Notes: generated from the sequence alone by a model not told the origin. DNA of 11,220 nt from Hymenopellis radicata (GCA_015501595.1 JADNRX010001321.1:1-11220); one strand, 5' to 3'; numbered from the stretch's first letter, positions 1 through 8,637 are shown. Made by a program: numbers and translations.

Positions 1-484
1 AGTACTGGGGATGCCAGTACCAATGAACGCCATCCGAAGATATCTGAGAGAGCGACCAGGGCGCGTTCTTGGAATTTAACGATGGAGTAATCTGGGTGGA
101 TGAGCAGTTTGGCATCCAGGTCGTCGGGACGGACAACACAGTGGGATGAAGATTTCGAGTAGGATCATCGCACAAGGTACGGGCGGGGTGGAGAAGACTT
201 TTGGCGTCATCAACGTGCATCTGCAGTTTCTCTCGCTCTTGCACCAGCAACTCCAGATGTCCGCGTAACACGGCGATCTGTTCATCGTATTGGGATAGAG
301 TACGAGGGGCGTCTCGAATAACACCCCTCAGAGCAGCTTTCTCGGCATCAAAGGGGGCTTCGTTGGTTTTAAGCAGAGCCTCAACCCGCTCACTGCGGTC
401 AGGTTGTCGCGTGTTTGGAGTGAAGGACGTGCGACCGCAAGAAGAGCATGGTACAGAGAATATATTGGCGCTGGGAGTGCATGT
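1..484 (-). pseudogene. F-box protein N-terminal part, frame-broken, runs off the left edge
   Basis: On the minus strand, one frame opens just after a TGA at 485-487 and stays open to position 1. It begins with a Cys motif (PCSSCGR) and continues with the coiled-coil segment typical of agaric F-box proteins: TNEAPFDAEKAALRGVI, then DEQIAVLRGHLELLVQERE, then a HPARTL block that normally precedes the F-box. The F-box core ILLEIF follows in a different frame (about 120-155). The next family-like block, NAPWSLSQI (about 46-78), is back in the first frame, and WRSLVLASPV (about 3-32) is in the third frame. I see no room for introns at these changes, and no in-frame ATG precedes the Cys motif. F-box proteins are substrate adaptors of SCF ubiquitin ligases. 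The order and spacing of the blocks match the family, so I read this as a decayed copy. Sequencing indels would look the same. Confidence 0.6.
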
Positions 485-1135
485 TCAATATAAGAACAAC
501 CGAAGAGGAAAGGACAGCACCTTGACATGATGGTTCAAGTTAACAGTGGTTTGCCTGCCTAGAGGCTAGGGGACGATGTCTTGCAGAACAAACATGCAGT
601 ACACATCTCATAGCCACATTGACTGACGCGCTCAGTCCGAACGCCCTGAATCACGCCATAAGTCCCTCCATCACTACTCGAATCGACGTGTCGAACGAAT
701 AAGCACTTGAAGAAGGCGGTGGGTAAAGAACTCGAAGGATCCCAAGCAATTTAACGTCCAAGCTGAGCGTGATTGGTAGTAGTACTACCTCTCTTCTGTT
801 CAGTGACTCGGCTTCGCGGGGTCGTTGCGCCGTCCATGTTAACGTTGTCTGTGCGAGGAATACTGATAACTTATCGATAACCTCGAACCAAGGATCCGCT
901 CGACAGCGGAAAGTCGACGACGACGTAAACCTAGAGGCTCTACTGCAATCATACACGCAATGCTGATAGTCGTATAAAAATGGTGTATAAATATATGTAC
1001 ATGGCCTGAAAACGGTCCAGTGCTAATAAGATGGGTATGGGATGTGTCTGAACAGATAGAAAATCGCGAGCCATATCACTCCTCTTCCTGCGCCTCCTCG
1101 TCTCATCGTCATAATCATCATCATCTGATTCATCA
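485..1135. other. Intergenic stretch, no supported gene
   Basis: I find no convincing gene here. The only notable element is a CAT/ATC-rich low-complexity run at about 1103-1140. On the minus strand it reads as an acidic then basic tail (DDESDDDDYDDETRRRRKR) in the same frame as the first exon of the F-box gene to the right. It could be an alternative C-terminus of that gene if a second intron (GTGAGG donor, TTTACAG acceptor, 88 nt) is spliced. The part at 949-1030 is AT-rich and looks like a 3' flank. Confidence 0.4.
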
Positions 1136-2319
1136 TCACCATGTCCACTCCCTGTAAACGCCATCCCAAATGAAGTCGAAATGCCAGTTCATCTCGTTGT
1201 GCTTCCTCCGGCGCGAAAGCATCTCCTGTACCTCCTCACGCTTGAAGAACGTCATTTCTTTCGACAAACCGTCCTTCATCATATCCACACGTGATTGAAA
1301 TCCTTGAGCTGTCGGAACCAAATCCACTTTTCCCAGGTCAACCATCAACTTCAACAAACTCTCGTCTAGGCCGCAATGAAAGCCGCGTTGCGGGTAAGCT
1401 CTTCCTCAGTGAGATTGTCAGACTCATCGAGAAGGGGCACCAACTCCAGGACGCTCGCCAATCCCTCCACGTTACAGTTAATCAATTGCAGAGAAGTCAG
1501 CGGGCATCGAGAGTATTTGAGGAGGTCGAGAAGAGCGGGAACGACAATGGCGAGGGATCCATTCCTTTCATTGTCGATTCTGAGCAGGCCAAGATTCGGG
1601 AGGTCGACGAGGGCCAACTCATCAAAGAAGTGCTTCAAGTATAAACGCGTGAGGTGGGAAGTGACGCGCGCATCCACAGGAGGCGAGCGCAGCGCGAAAC
1701 GTAATCCCAAGCACTGCAGGCGCCGACAATCGCGCAGCATCTCGACCAGAGATGACTTGTAAAGAACGCCCTCCATCTCGAGCTCGGTGAGCTGCTGGAG
1801 GACAGACAGACAACGTACTTCCGAGTACTCTGCATCAAGGCCCACAAGTTTAAGGGTGCGCCATTCCGTGCTATGTTTCATTAAGACCACCAACAAGTTC
1901 AACGCGAGGCTAGAGATATGATGGCGGGGGACATCGTCTTCCCAATCCGGTACAGACGTGGCATCGAGTTCAACGAAGAGGTCCATCTTTCCCGTACGAG
2001 ATAGAACGAGAGATAGAACCGCGACGGGGTCTCGACACTTGGCGAAACACCTGACCCGCACATGTATATCCCTCCACAGACTAGGGGTCGTCGTGACAAT
2101 GTCATACCAATACCGGCAGACACTGAGCAATTGCCAACGTGGGTGATACAGGGTTCCACGTCTGTCCGAGGCGATGTGGTGAAGAAAGATCTCGCTGAAG
2201 AGTTCCTTCGGCAGTCGCTGGATCGGAGACGATGCATTATTGACTGGGGTAGTGGACTGAGTGGATACCGCGAGCGCGTAGTCTTCGGCACTGGGCGATT
2301 CGTTGCTCTCGTTGGACAT
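1136..2319 (-). CDS. F-box protein with leucine-rich C-terminal half
   Basis: Starts at ATG 2319 in a good context (ACC before ATG). Residues 1-33 are Ser/Thr-rich. The F-box follows at about 34-85: IQRLPKELFSEIF, then LLSVCRYWYDIVTTTPSLWRDI. The rest is Leu-rich with repeat-like stretches (LTELEMEGVLYKSSL, RLQCLGLRFAL, PNLGLLRI, LTSLQLINCNVEGL), as in agaric F-box/LRR-like proteins that recruit substrates to SCF ubiquitin ligases. The opening frame hits a stop at 1366-1368, but the next frame continues clearly (SLLKLMVDLGKVDLVP to stop at 1136). An intron at 1359-1423 (65 nt, donor GTCTGA, acceptor GAG, internal CTTAC) joins them in frame and gives 372 aa. The donor is poor, so a one-base frameshift near 1370 is the alternative. 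The F-box is certain; the C-terminus is not. Confidence 0.72.
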
Positions 2320-2528
2320 GGTAGTGGATTCAGCTAAGCAGGTAAGCCTGTTAATCTTGTTCAGACATGAAGGCGCACTGAATGGAGCGAGGGCTTACTG
2401 TGGTGGTTCTGGAGAGTGCTAGTTGAGAACAAAGAGGTTGTTGGTCACGTTATAATGAGGACGCTCTTAATATATGGCGCCAAAGTCGCACAAATAAACA
2501 TTCACTGGACAATGGACAATGCCAATTG

Positions 2529-2534
2529 ACGCGT
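2529..2534. promoter_or_regulatory. ACGCGT (MluI cell-cycle box-like) site
   Basis: A perfect ACGCGT lies about 210 bp upstream of the F-box gene start. In yeasts this hexamer is the core site of the MBF (Mbp1-Swi6) G1/S transcription factor. A second copy lies at 2709-2714. A hexamer can occur by chance, and assignment to a neighbouring gene is inference. Confidence 0.25.
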
Positions 2535-2589
2535 GACGATTGCCAGATACGATTGTGGACCGCTGAAAGTAGATCAGGGTCACCAATAA

Positions 2590-2642
2590 GTTGATTAAGA
2601 AAACATTTACAGGTCAGCCACGTGTGGCGCAATTTAATCAAC
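2590..2642. repeat. Inverted repeat flanking an E-box-like CACGTG
   Basis: GTTGATTAA at 2590-2598 is the exact inverse of TTAATCAAC at 2634-2642, separated by 35 nt. Near the middle lies a near-palindrome, GCCACGTGTGGC (2617-2628), containing CACGTG at 2619-2624, a bHLH-type core site. It lies in the presumed promoter of the F-box gene. It could be a regulatory cluster or a small cruciform. I see no transposon-like ends around it. Confidence 0.3.
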
Positions 2643-2705
2643 CAATTAGCGAGGTAAACGTGACATCTGGGGCCCAGTTGAAGAGAAGTAGTCCCCGAAG
2701 GAAAC

Positions 2706-2717
2706 CCGACGCGTCGG
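2706..2717. repeat. 12-bp perfect palindrome CCGACGCGTCGG
   Basis: A perfect self-complementary 12-mer centred on a second ACGCGT hexamer, between the F-box gene and the small unknown gene to its right. It could be a dimeric transcription-factor site. The rest of the 2320-2824 gap shows a direct repeat (GGACAATGGACAAT at about 2507-2520) and no convincing gene. Confidence 0.3.
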
Positions 2718-2824
2718 CGACCTGAAGAAAATTCAGATAAGTTATTGGTTACCATATGGGCATCGCGAGGAATCAGGACGGTAAAAGCAGTAGAGCACTC
2801 GTATAAATCTCTTTATTCGTAACA

Positions 2825-3648
2825 TCATATGGTCGATATGGCGGCAGGACTTGCGCGTAGTAAGTATCTTGCATGCGTCAGATACCTGCAAGAAATCGTA
2901 TTAGTACCGCACTGAGAAATGCAGACCGAAAATCGGAGAAGGGAAATAGGAGTTCAAGAGCCTGAGACAATTGTCTTCGTATGAACAGAAATTCGATTCG
3001 GACGAACCAGACAAGGGATGAGGGGACATACCTCAATGGATCATAATCAGAAATGGCAGCCTCAATGATCGTGTTTTTTAAGGCTTGGATTGCTAGAAGA
3101 ACCCATAGAGAGAGCTGCAATTAGCAGACATCTGCATGGATTGCGCGTGCATATCGGCCGAGACAAGCTGGGTGTTCTCGAGCTATAATCGCATTTTGTA
3201 CTGGCTACGTACGCAATCTTTCTCGAGGTCGTTCGCATCGAGCGCGAGCCAGCGCAGCAAGTTTGGTGCTATTCGCCGCCGCCGCCGTCTCGGTACGGGG
3301 CTCCCTGGCGTGTCTGCAAGGCGGTTGCTGCGGGTCTTATCCGAGATTGTTGAGTCGCAGGACGCGCTACAGGTACCGTCAATGCGTCGAAAGTAGTGCC
3401 CCACGGAGGCTGTCATTATGAGCGGTAACGATAGGGTATCTGCCTGTAGGCCGCCGAATGAAGGGAAGGGAAGCAAAAATGCGGATCGGGGATGGAAGAG
3501 AAAACGGAAAAACGACGGGCACGTGATGATCAGAGATCAAAATCCAGACCCCGAGAACAGTGGCAATCACAATAATCTCTTGCTCAAGACCTTCCTCCAG
3601 GACTGTTTGAGCGAGCATATCCGGCACCTCATTTCCACCTACCTTCAT
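2825..3648 (-). CDS. Small protein of unknown function, four-exon model
   Basis: Four exons join in one frame: 3648-3550, 3443-3213, 3114-3032 and 2885-2825, giving 157 aa. The last intron (2886-3031, 146 nt) is the strongest support: GTATGT donor, TACTAAT branch site and TTGCAG acceptor. The second intron (3115-3212) has a GTACGT donor and TTGCAG acceptor. The first (3444-3549) has a weak GTCTGG donor and CCTACAG acceptor. The protein has an N-terminal helical, partly hydrophobic segment (LEQEIIVIATVLG), a Cys/Ser-rich middle, an RRRRRR run, and a C-terminal helical part (NLLRWLALDANDLEK, then LWVLLAIQALKNTIIEAAIS) that could be a membrane-associated or packing helix. I recognise no family. 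The start is the only in-frame ATG seen and upstream exons are possible. A GCC-rich tract encodes the Arg run. Confidence 0.38.
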
Positions 3649-4244
3649 GTCTGAAACGGTATCCGTGCCGACATCAGCTTCCTTCCAGTGGATGCATGTG
3701 TATGACGGTCAATTTTCCACATCTTGCACTGTTGTCTTGTCCACAAGATGGATGCTACTCTTCTACGACGACCACACTTTCGAGCTCTTACGCGATGCCC
3801 ACCTAGCCGTGACTCGGCTTATTTGGGCGACCGCAATCTTCCTCTCTGCGGTTCGAGGAATCTAATTACGAGAAGGATGTTTTGTATGTAGCCTCGGCCC
3901 TCTAAATCATCCTTGGCGGAGAACCAGAACTTTTCCACTAAATAAACGAACTCGGAAATCTCACCAATCCTGGCGGTTGGAGAAAGACGCGGACAACCCG
4001 CACTCTTGGCGCACTTTTATTTATTGACTTGTTTAGCTAGCACCTACATTCACGTATTCGGGCGTTCGTCGTGTATCATCTTATAACTACAACACAATGC
4101 CTCTAAGAGCAACAATCAATGTTCACTAGACAGAGAAGTCAGCACCGTCTCAGTCCCTCCTTCAAAAGACAAACACACCACATATTGAAACCACGTGGAA
4201 CATTTCAGTATTATGCTTTTGAACCAGCGTAGACCGCTCCTCCA
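3649..4244. other. Intergenic stretch, no supported gene
   Basis: I see no gene or RNA here. A 72-codon plus-strand frame at 3647-3865 has a hydrophobic C-terminal half but no matching splice signals or recognised motif. The remainder (3866-4244) is AT-richer and probably contains the 3' flank of the DUF4246 gene. Confidence 0.4.
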
Positions 4245-4499
4245 TTAACTCCTCCTAAAACCCTGGGCGTCTTCAGAGGTAAACGCGAACATCTGAACGT
4301 ATTCCAGAATGTCGTCGATGAGCTCGCCAGGCAAGTGTTCCGAAATCCCACTACTGCGCACAGCGTCTGCAATCCATTCGTACTGCTGTGGGGCTACAGT
4401 CGACGTCGATGGGATACGCCGGTCGGGATTGATGAGGAAGAACGCGAGGATTTGACGGTGCCCGGGCTTGGTGGGGTCTGAAAGCTGGAAGGGCAGAAC

Positions 4500-4555
4500 C
4501 TTCGGTGGGGGTGTTTGGTCACCTACTCTTCCTGGTATGTCAGAACGATACTCAC
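4500..4555 (-). other. Last intron of the DUF4246 gene
   Basis: A 56-nt intron with donor GTGAGT, a CTGAC branch site and acceptor CGAAG. Splicing joins SPNIYQHK to VLPFQLSDPTKPGH, a continuous family block. A reading frame also runs straight through it, so automatic gene finders may miss it and give a false protein here. Confidence 0.7.
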
Positions 4556-4731
4556 CTTGTGTTGGTATATATTCGGGGAGGCGATACAGTGGTCCTGGCA
4601 TGTGCGAACGCTGCCAAGGTCTTGCACCAGAGGAGAACCGCTGCGCATTAAGAAATGAGTACAAGCACAGGAAAATATGTACTTGGCCGACTCACCGCCT
4701 CAGATTCGGTGATGTTGGACTCATCGTAATA

Positions 4732-4789
4732 CTTGACACGGGGTCATTAGACTGATAAGCCAATTGATGTAAGGAAACGAGAGACTTGC
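4732..4789 (-). other. GC-AG intron in the DUF4246 gene
   Basis: A 58-nt intron with donor GCAAGT, the usual context of GC donors, a CTAAT branch-like site about 20 nt before the end, and acceptor TCAAG. Removing it joins FIY to YYDESNITES exactly as in DUF4246 proteins, and no GT donor gives that join. Confidence 0.65.
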
Positions 4790-6363
4790 ATATATGAATG
4801 TCGAGACGATTTCTTCTTCAGCATCCCTAAGGAGCATTAACAAAGGGAAAATAACAGGCGAGACACTCTACCTTCGGCATGCCAATTCCCACCGGAATAC
4901 GACGGATTCTCTGGTGTCAATACAATATTCGCAAGCTTCACAATAATCTGAATATCCCCTCCTTTCAACGACACCATCTTCTTCACCACATCTAATGCCC
5001 CATCATACGTTGGCAGCGCCTCTGGAAGCTTTTTCGGAAGATTCCTACACCATTCCGCAGTTTCTTCATCCGTCCAGCTGGGATGCATCGCCAGATCGTC
5101 TGGTTGTCCCGAGGACTCCCCATGGCTCTGCCATATACACGGTAGCCCACATACCTGGAACCGCGTCACGCCCTTGTCTGTGTGGTCGAATTGCCACTTG
5201 GGCTCGGTAACCATACGCTGCTTTGAAAGAGGTCGCTTGAGATCAGAAAGTACGCGCTCGAACATCGGCACCGCGAGAGTTACGAGCTCGTCAATGACCT
5301 GATACAGTTCAGCATGGTGCTCTGGGTGAAGATTGTTAATGTAGGTCCCCTGCGCCAAACATGCTGTCCCGTCCTCCGAGATGTGAAAGTCGGAGGGAGG
5401 CGTACTTGTGGGAGTAAAATTGTGTCTCCGCATCACTGGAAGCTCTGTAGGAAGGTATCTCCGCGCGAATAGCCTGGGTGGTATTGCGCTCTTGAGTGCG
5501 CTCGTAAACGACCGGGTAGAGCGAAGGATGCACGAGATCGCGAACCTGGCCATTCGAGCCAGGGTGCCAGTCCTTCTCTAGTTCGGGAACGTCCTCCAGC
5601 GCGAAAACAGCGTCCAAAAGTCGTTGGCGCAGACTTGCAGGAACCAGAGCATCTGATTGCCATATGCGCTCATAGCAGGCCACCTCAATACCTGTATCCG
5701 CGTCTATTAATTTAGCATAGCCATCTAGCTCTTCCAGAACGTAGTCGACCTACGCACGAGTAAGTAAAGAAGCGACGATAGTTGCACTGCACTCACCATT
5801 CCAGCATCCAGTCTCCATTCAGGAACATAAGCACTCCTTTCAGGAAACGGCTGATTCAAAGCCTCGTGCCGCCACTTGGCCATTATTTCAGGATTCTTCA
5901 TCTTCTCCTGCCAGGCCTTCTTGTCGCGGATGGACGCCGATAATTCACACATGCGGAGCTCCAGTCTGCAACGAGGCACGTCGCCCCATTGATCCCAATT
6001 ACGAGAGCTGCGGTTTTCGTCTCCGATAAAAGGATTCGGGTACGAGTTCTTGAAAATCTCCATAGCGCGCTGATGGACCAGAATACATGGGTCGACGACG
6101 TCGTTTGGATGTACCGGATGCGGATACTGTGCCGGTTCACCCTCTTTCGTAGTCACCTCTTTGAATGCTGGATTCAGGGTGAATTTTCCTTCACTGTCTC
6201 TGATAAACCGTCGCGGTAAATTTGAGTCGTCCATGATGATAATGAGTGTCAAGAGGGAAAATGCAAATTGAAATTGACCCATTTTCAACCGTAACGTTAC
6301 ACCTCCACGTGATCCAGTAGCGTGTTCAAACGAGCCGTTCAATACGTTGGCCTTCTGCAAGAC

Positions 6364-6368
6364 CATTA
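6364..6368 (-). promoter_or_regulatory. TAATG stop-start overlap between the RNase H gene and the DUF4246 frame
   Basis: The TAA stop of the RNase H gene (6368-6366) shares its last A with an ATG (6366-6364) that opens a frame running without a stop into the DUF4246 first exon. The better-placed DUF4246 start is the ATG at 6234, which has A at -3 and G at +4. UAAUG overlaps support termination-reinitiation in some viruses and retroelements, and two-gene transcripts are known in agaricomycetes. Use here is inference. Confidence 0.35.
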
Positions 6369-6942
6369 ATCGTCCAGCTCAAAGTCGGAGGAGTCATCAA
6401 GGCACGCAGCCATCTCCGCTAGCTCCTGCGTTGCGCCAAGTTAGTGGAAAACAAAAAGGTAAAGCGTGTTCCAAATTCACCTCATCGGTGTAGCTGACTT
6501 TCTTGATGTCCGTCAGCGTCATCAAGAATCGAGGTGGTAAGAGCCTTACCTTGGAAGTTTTGGCGGGCCCTGGCGCGTCACTATCAATATCATCCCAGTC
6601 GTCATCAGGTAAATCGGCGAGAGCAGCCAATTCCTGTAAGCAGGGCTTCAGGAATAGATCCACTAACAGATGGAACAAACCTCTGGCGTGTACAGTGAAG
6701 ATGATGTTGATTTCTGCAAAAGTCACCTTTACTTAGAGGTACATGGAAGAAAGTATCCAACATACCTGTGATGCCTTATCGGGCCCCAAGCCGGCGCCAT
6801 TGGACTCGGTATCGCTGGAATCCAAGTCGTCGACACAGCTGGCTAATAATGCCAACTCCTAAGCCAAGGATCAACATATGAGATTGTGGTAAATGGACTA
6901 GTGGTTGACCTCCGGTGTATATATCAACGGTAACGAGGACGT
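6366..6942 (-). repeat. Three-copy exon-pair repeat encoding a YT[P/D]E-ELA acidic motif
   Basis: Copy A: exon 6942-6910 ends IYTPE, exon 6858-6766 starts ELALLASCVDDLDSSD. Copy B: exon 6713-6681 ends LYTPE, exon 6633-6550 starts ELAALADLPDDDWDDIDSD. Copy C: exon 6501-6481 is KVSYTDE, exon 6425-6366 is ELAEMAACLDDSSDFELDD then stop. Each copy is cut by an intron between the two Glu residues, every exon is phase 0, and the first exon of each pair is only 33, 33 or 21 nt. This is the pattern expected from tandem duplication of an exon pair. The exon before (7128-7000) ends in a weaker relative, DLELTQFAEK. The motif may be a short helical or phospho-regulated docking segment, since Ser/Thr and Asp are abundant. 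Confidence 0.72.
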
Positions 6943-8518
6943 CTGAAAACGTTGAGCAATGATCGCATCTTCAACAAAATGAGAACCGCAGTGGCGTACT
7001 CGAACGTTCTTCTCGGCGAACTGTGTCAGTTCCAAATCCTTCACCGCAGCGAAGTCTGCGTTCGTTGTTGAAGTCGCCTGTCTGTCTGGAAGGAATGCCA
7101 TCTGCTGGGTTGCGCTCGACGTCGAGGTCTATACAGCAATGAGTTCCGAGCACTGATATCTGGAAAATTTTTACCCACTTGAGCCGTCAACAAAGACTCT
7201 ATGTTGTTTCCCTGCTCAATTTCAGGAACCGTCTCCTTTATACTGGCCAGGGCGGCTTCGATATCGAGCCACCGACGCTCTCTTGCGGCGGCCCTCATGG
7301 CAAGGCCAGCCTGAATGTCTTCCATTCGTTTGCTTCCAGTTGATTGAGGCAACGACGGAGGCAGATCCGAATCGGTCGAATACAATGTTGAACTTGTTGA
7401 TGCCGTGGACGCTTGTGACGATTCCGGGCTACATGTCTACGGAGGCTATTAGTAAGAGACGCGTGCGGAAATGGACAGAGCGTACACCAGGCTCCTCGCC
7501 AGAAGTACTTGACGTAGTCTCTACAAGATAGAGAGTAATCTCGTCAGCCTCGTCATCCGCGATGTCCATTGGCATGGGAGATGAGTAGCATGCTCACCAT
7601 TATCTAGATTGTCGGACACGGACCCACAAGTCGTGACAGATCGGGTGTTTGGCGACCGAGAAGAGCTGGAAAACGCGACATTTGTGGAAAGGACTGGCGT
7701 CGGGTGAAGCGAGGGGAGTGGTTTCTCTTCTCGTAGCTTCTTGCGTGACAACGCTGGCTCATCTGCAGGCTTTCGTTTCCTTTCTGCCCAAGCCTCCTCC
7801 TCCGCCTTCAAGTCCGCCAACTTCCTCCGAACGCGCCTCTCGAGCATAGTCCAATCTGGTTCCGGCGGAGCCCAGGAGCGCTCAGCTCCCCGCTTTGCCA
7901 GAAAGTCGGCGCCTTCGTTTCCTTCCGAACCGCTGTGGCCGCCAATGTGATACAGCTCGATTTCGATGAGACGTTCTGCATCTTCTAGGAGTGCAGTCAT
8001 GTATCGCACCATTTCGACATGGGTAATGGGACTACCGTCCTTCTTCACGAATCCAGATTTTCGGAAACGCCGTCTACAGAATGTGAACACTAATAAGATT
8101 TATGAGGAACACTATCGATGAACACGAACAGAAGGGAACGTACATTTCAAGACATTCTCGCAGTCAATGCCAACCATGAGTTTGTTTATCCTGCAGACTG
8201 AAGCAGTGTTGCGGGGGTCAACGAGTTGTTCTAGCAGACGCCGGAAAGCCTATTATATCATTGACAACAATACGGGTGAATTGACCGTGCAGCGTACATG
8301 TAGTTCACAGAGCAAAGAACTTCCTTCTCTGCTGTCGGGGCATCGTTCAGATATATTCCTGCAGCGACAAAATTGAAAAATCAGTTGTGTTGACCGAATA
8401 CGACATACCAAGGGTCGTTAGGCCCCCACCAAACACCCAGACCACCCCGTCCCCGCCCGCGCTTTCCGGTATACGACCCGTCAGTGAAGACGTCGACCAC
8501 GCCGGGCCCCTGGGACAT
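6366..8518 (-). CDS. RNase H type-1 domain protein with acidic microexon-repeat tail
   Basis: Thirteen exons keep one frame for 496 codons: 8518-8409, 8358-8298, 8249-8144, 8089-7598, 7520-7488, 7411-7179, 7128-7000, 6942-6910, 6858-6766, 6713-6681, 6633-6550, 6501-6481, 6425-6366. Introns are 47-77 nt. RNase H cuts the RNA strand of RNA-DNA hybrids. The domain fills about residues 1-155: VVDVFTDGS (catalytic Asp), WWGPNDPW, CELHAFRRLLEQL (catalytic Glu), LMVGIDCENVL (catalytic Asp, usually TDS), SGFVKKDGSPITH, YHIGGHSGSEGNEGADFLAK (His and last Asp). A charged helix (ERRVRRKLADLKAEEEAW), a Lys/Arg-rich stretch, Ser/Thr-rich linkers, a second charged helix (AARERRWLDIEAALASIKET) and the acidic repeat tail follow. 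The ATG at 8518 has a poor context; an acceptor at 8553 suggests more exons upstream. Whether it is a cellular RNase H or a domesticated retroelement domain cannot be told from this. Confidence 0.8.
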
Positions 8519-8637
8519 ATAAAACAGCGGAGAAAGCCAGATACTGCGCCAACTGAAGTCCTGTCAAAGTCGAGATGATGGCAGAAGGAAAGCCGAGTTA
8601 CCCCTGAACGCGCTTCAACGCGGTCACGTCGTCTTAC

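Larger units (their letters stand above)
4245..6234 (-). pseudogene. DUF4246 family gene, near full length, probably frame-disrupted
   Basis: Exons on the minus strand: 6234-5797, 5749-4872, about 4815-4790, 4731-4696, 4640-4556, 4499-4245. Family blocks appear in order: MAKWRHEAL, VDYVLEELDGYAKLID, GIEVACYERIWQSD, EKDWHPGSNGQVRDLVHPSL, PSDFHISEDG, YINNLHPEHH, IVKLANIVLTPENPSYSGGN, WHAE, EEIVSTFIY/YYDESNITES, LVQDLGSVRT, CIASPNIYQHK/VLPFQL, DPTKPGHRQILAFFLINP. DUF4246 has no proven function. The HAE, then QHK, then GHR pattern recalls Fe(II)/2-oxoglutarate oxygenases, which is my inference. Two breaks remain after splicing: a frame change in a GGAGGGAGG tract at about 5393-5401, and a phase mismatch between the exons ending 4696 and starting 4640, where roughly 30 family residues also seem missing. 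The conserved GM after WHAEG is lost or needs a one-base fix. Decayed gene or assembly errors both fit. Confidence 0.7.

Noticed and set aside
651..956. 101-codon minus-strand ORF between the two F-box loci
   Set aside because: Composition and lack of any family-like block suggest a chance frame.
2450..2755. 101-codon minus-strand ORF
   Set aside because: It covers the palindrome-rich upstream region, has no motif and no splice partners.
3647..3865. 72-codon plus-strand ORF with LLFYDDHTFELL, recalling the LLFYDHLLTF motif of DUF6533 membrane proteins
   Set aside because: The spacing after the motif does not fit DUF6533, no exon follows, and the resemblance is a handful of residues.
4245..4664. 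The 139-codon minus ORF as a separate gene
   Set aside because: Only its second half carries DUF4246 sequence in that frame; the first half is antiphase exon plus unspliced intron.
6235..6366. 44-residue N-terminal extension of the DUF4246 protein from the ATG at 6366
   Set aside because: ATG 6366 lacks a purine at -3 and the extension does not resemble family N-termini; ATG 6234 fits better. Kept only as the basis of the overlap finding.
7521..8090. Reading the RNase H ORF as ending at the stop at 7521
   Set aside because: A GTGAGC donor at 7597 and the in-phase downstream exons give a longer consistent protein; the last 25 codons of that ORF lie in the intron.
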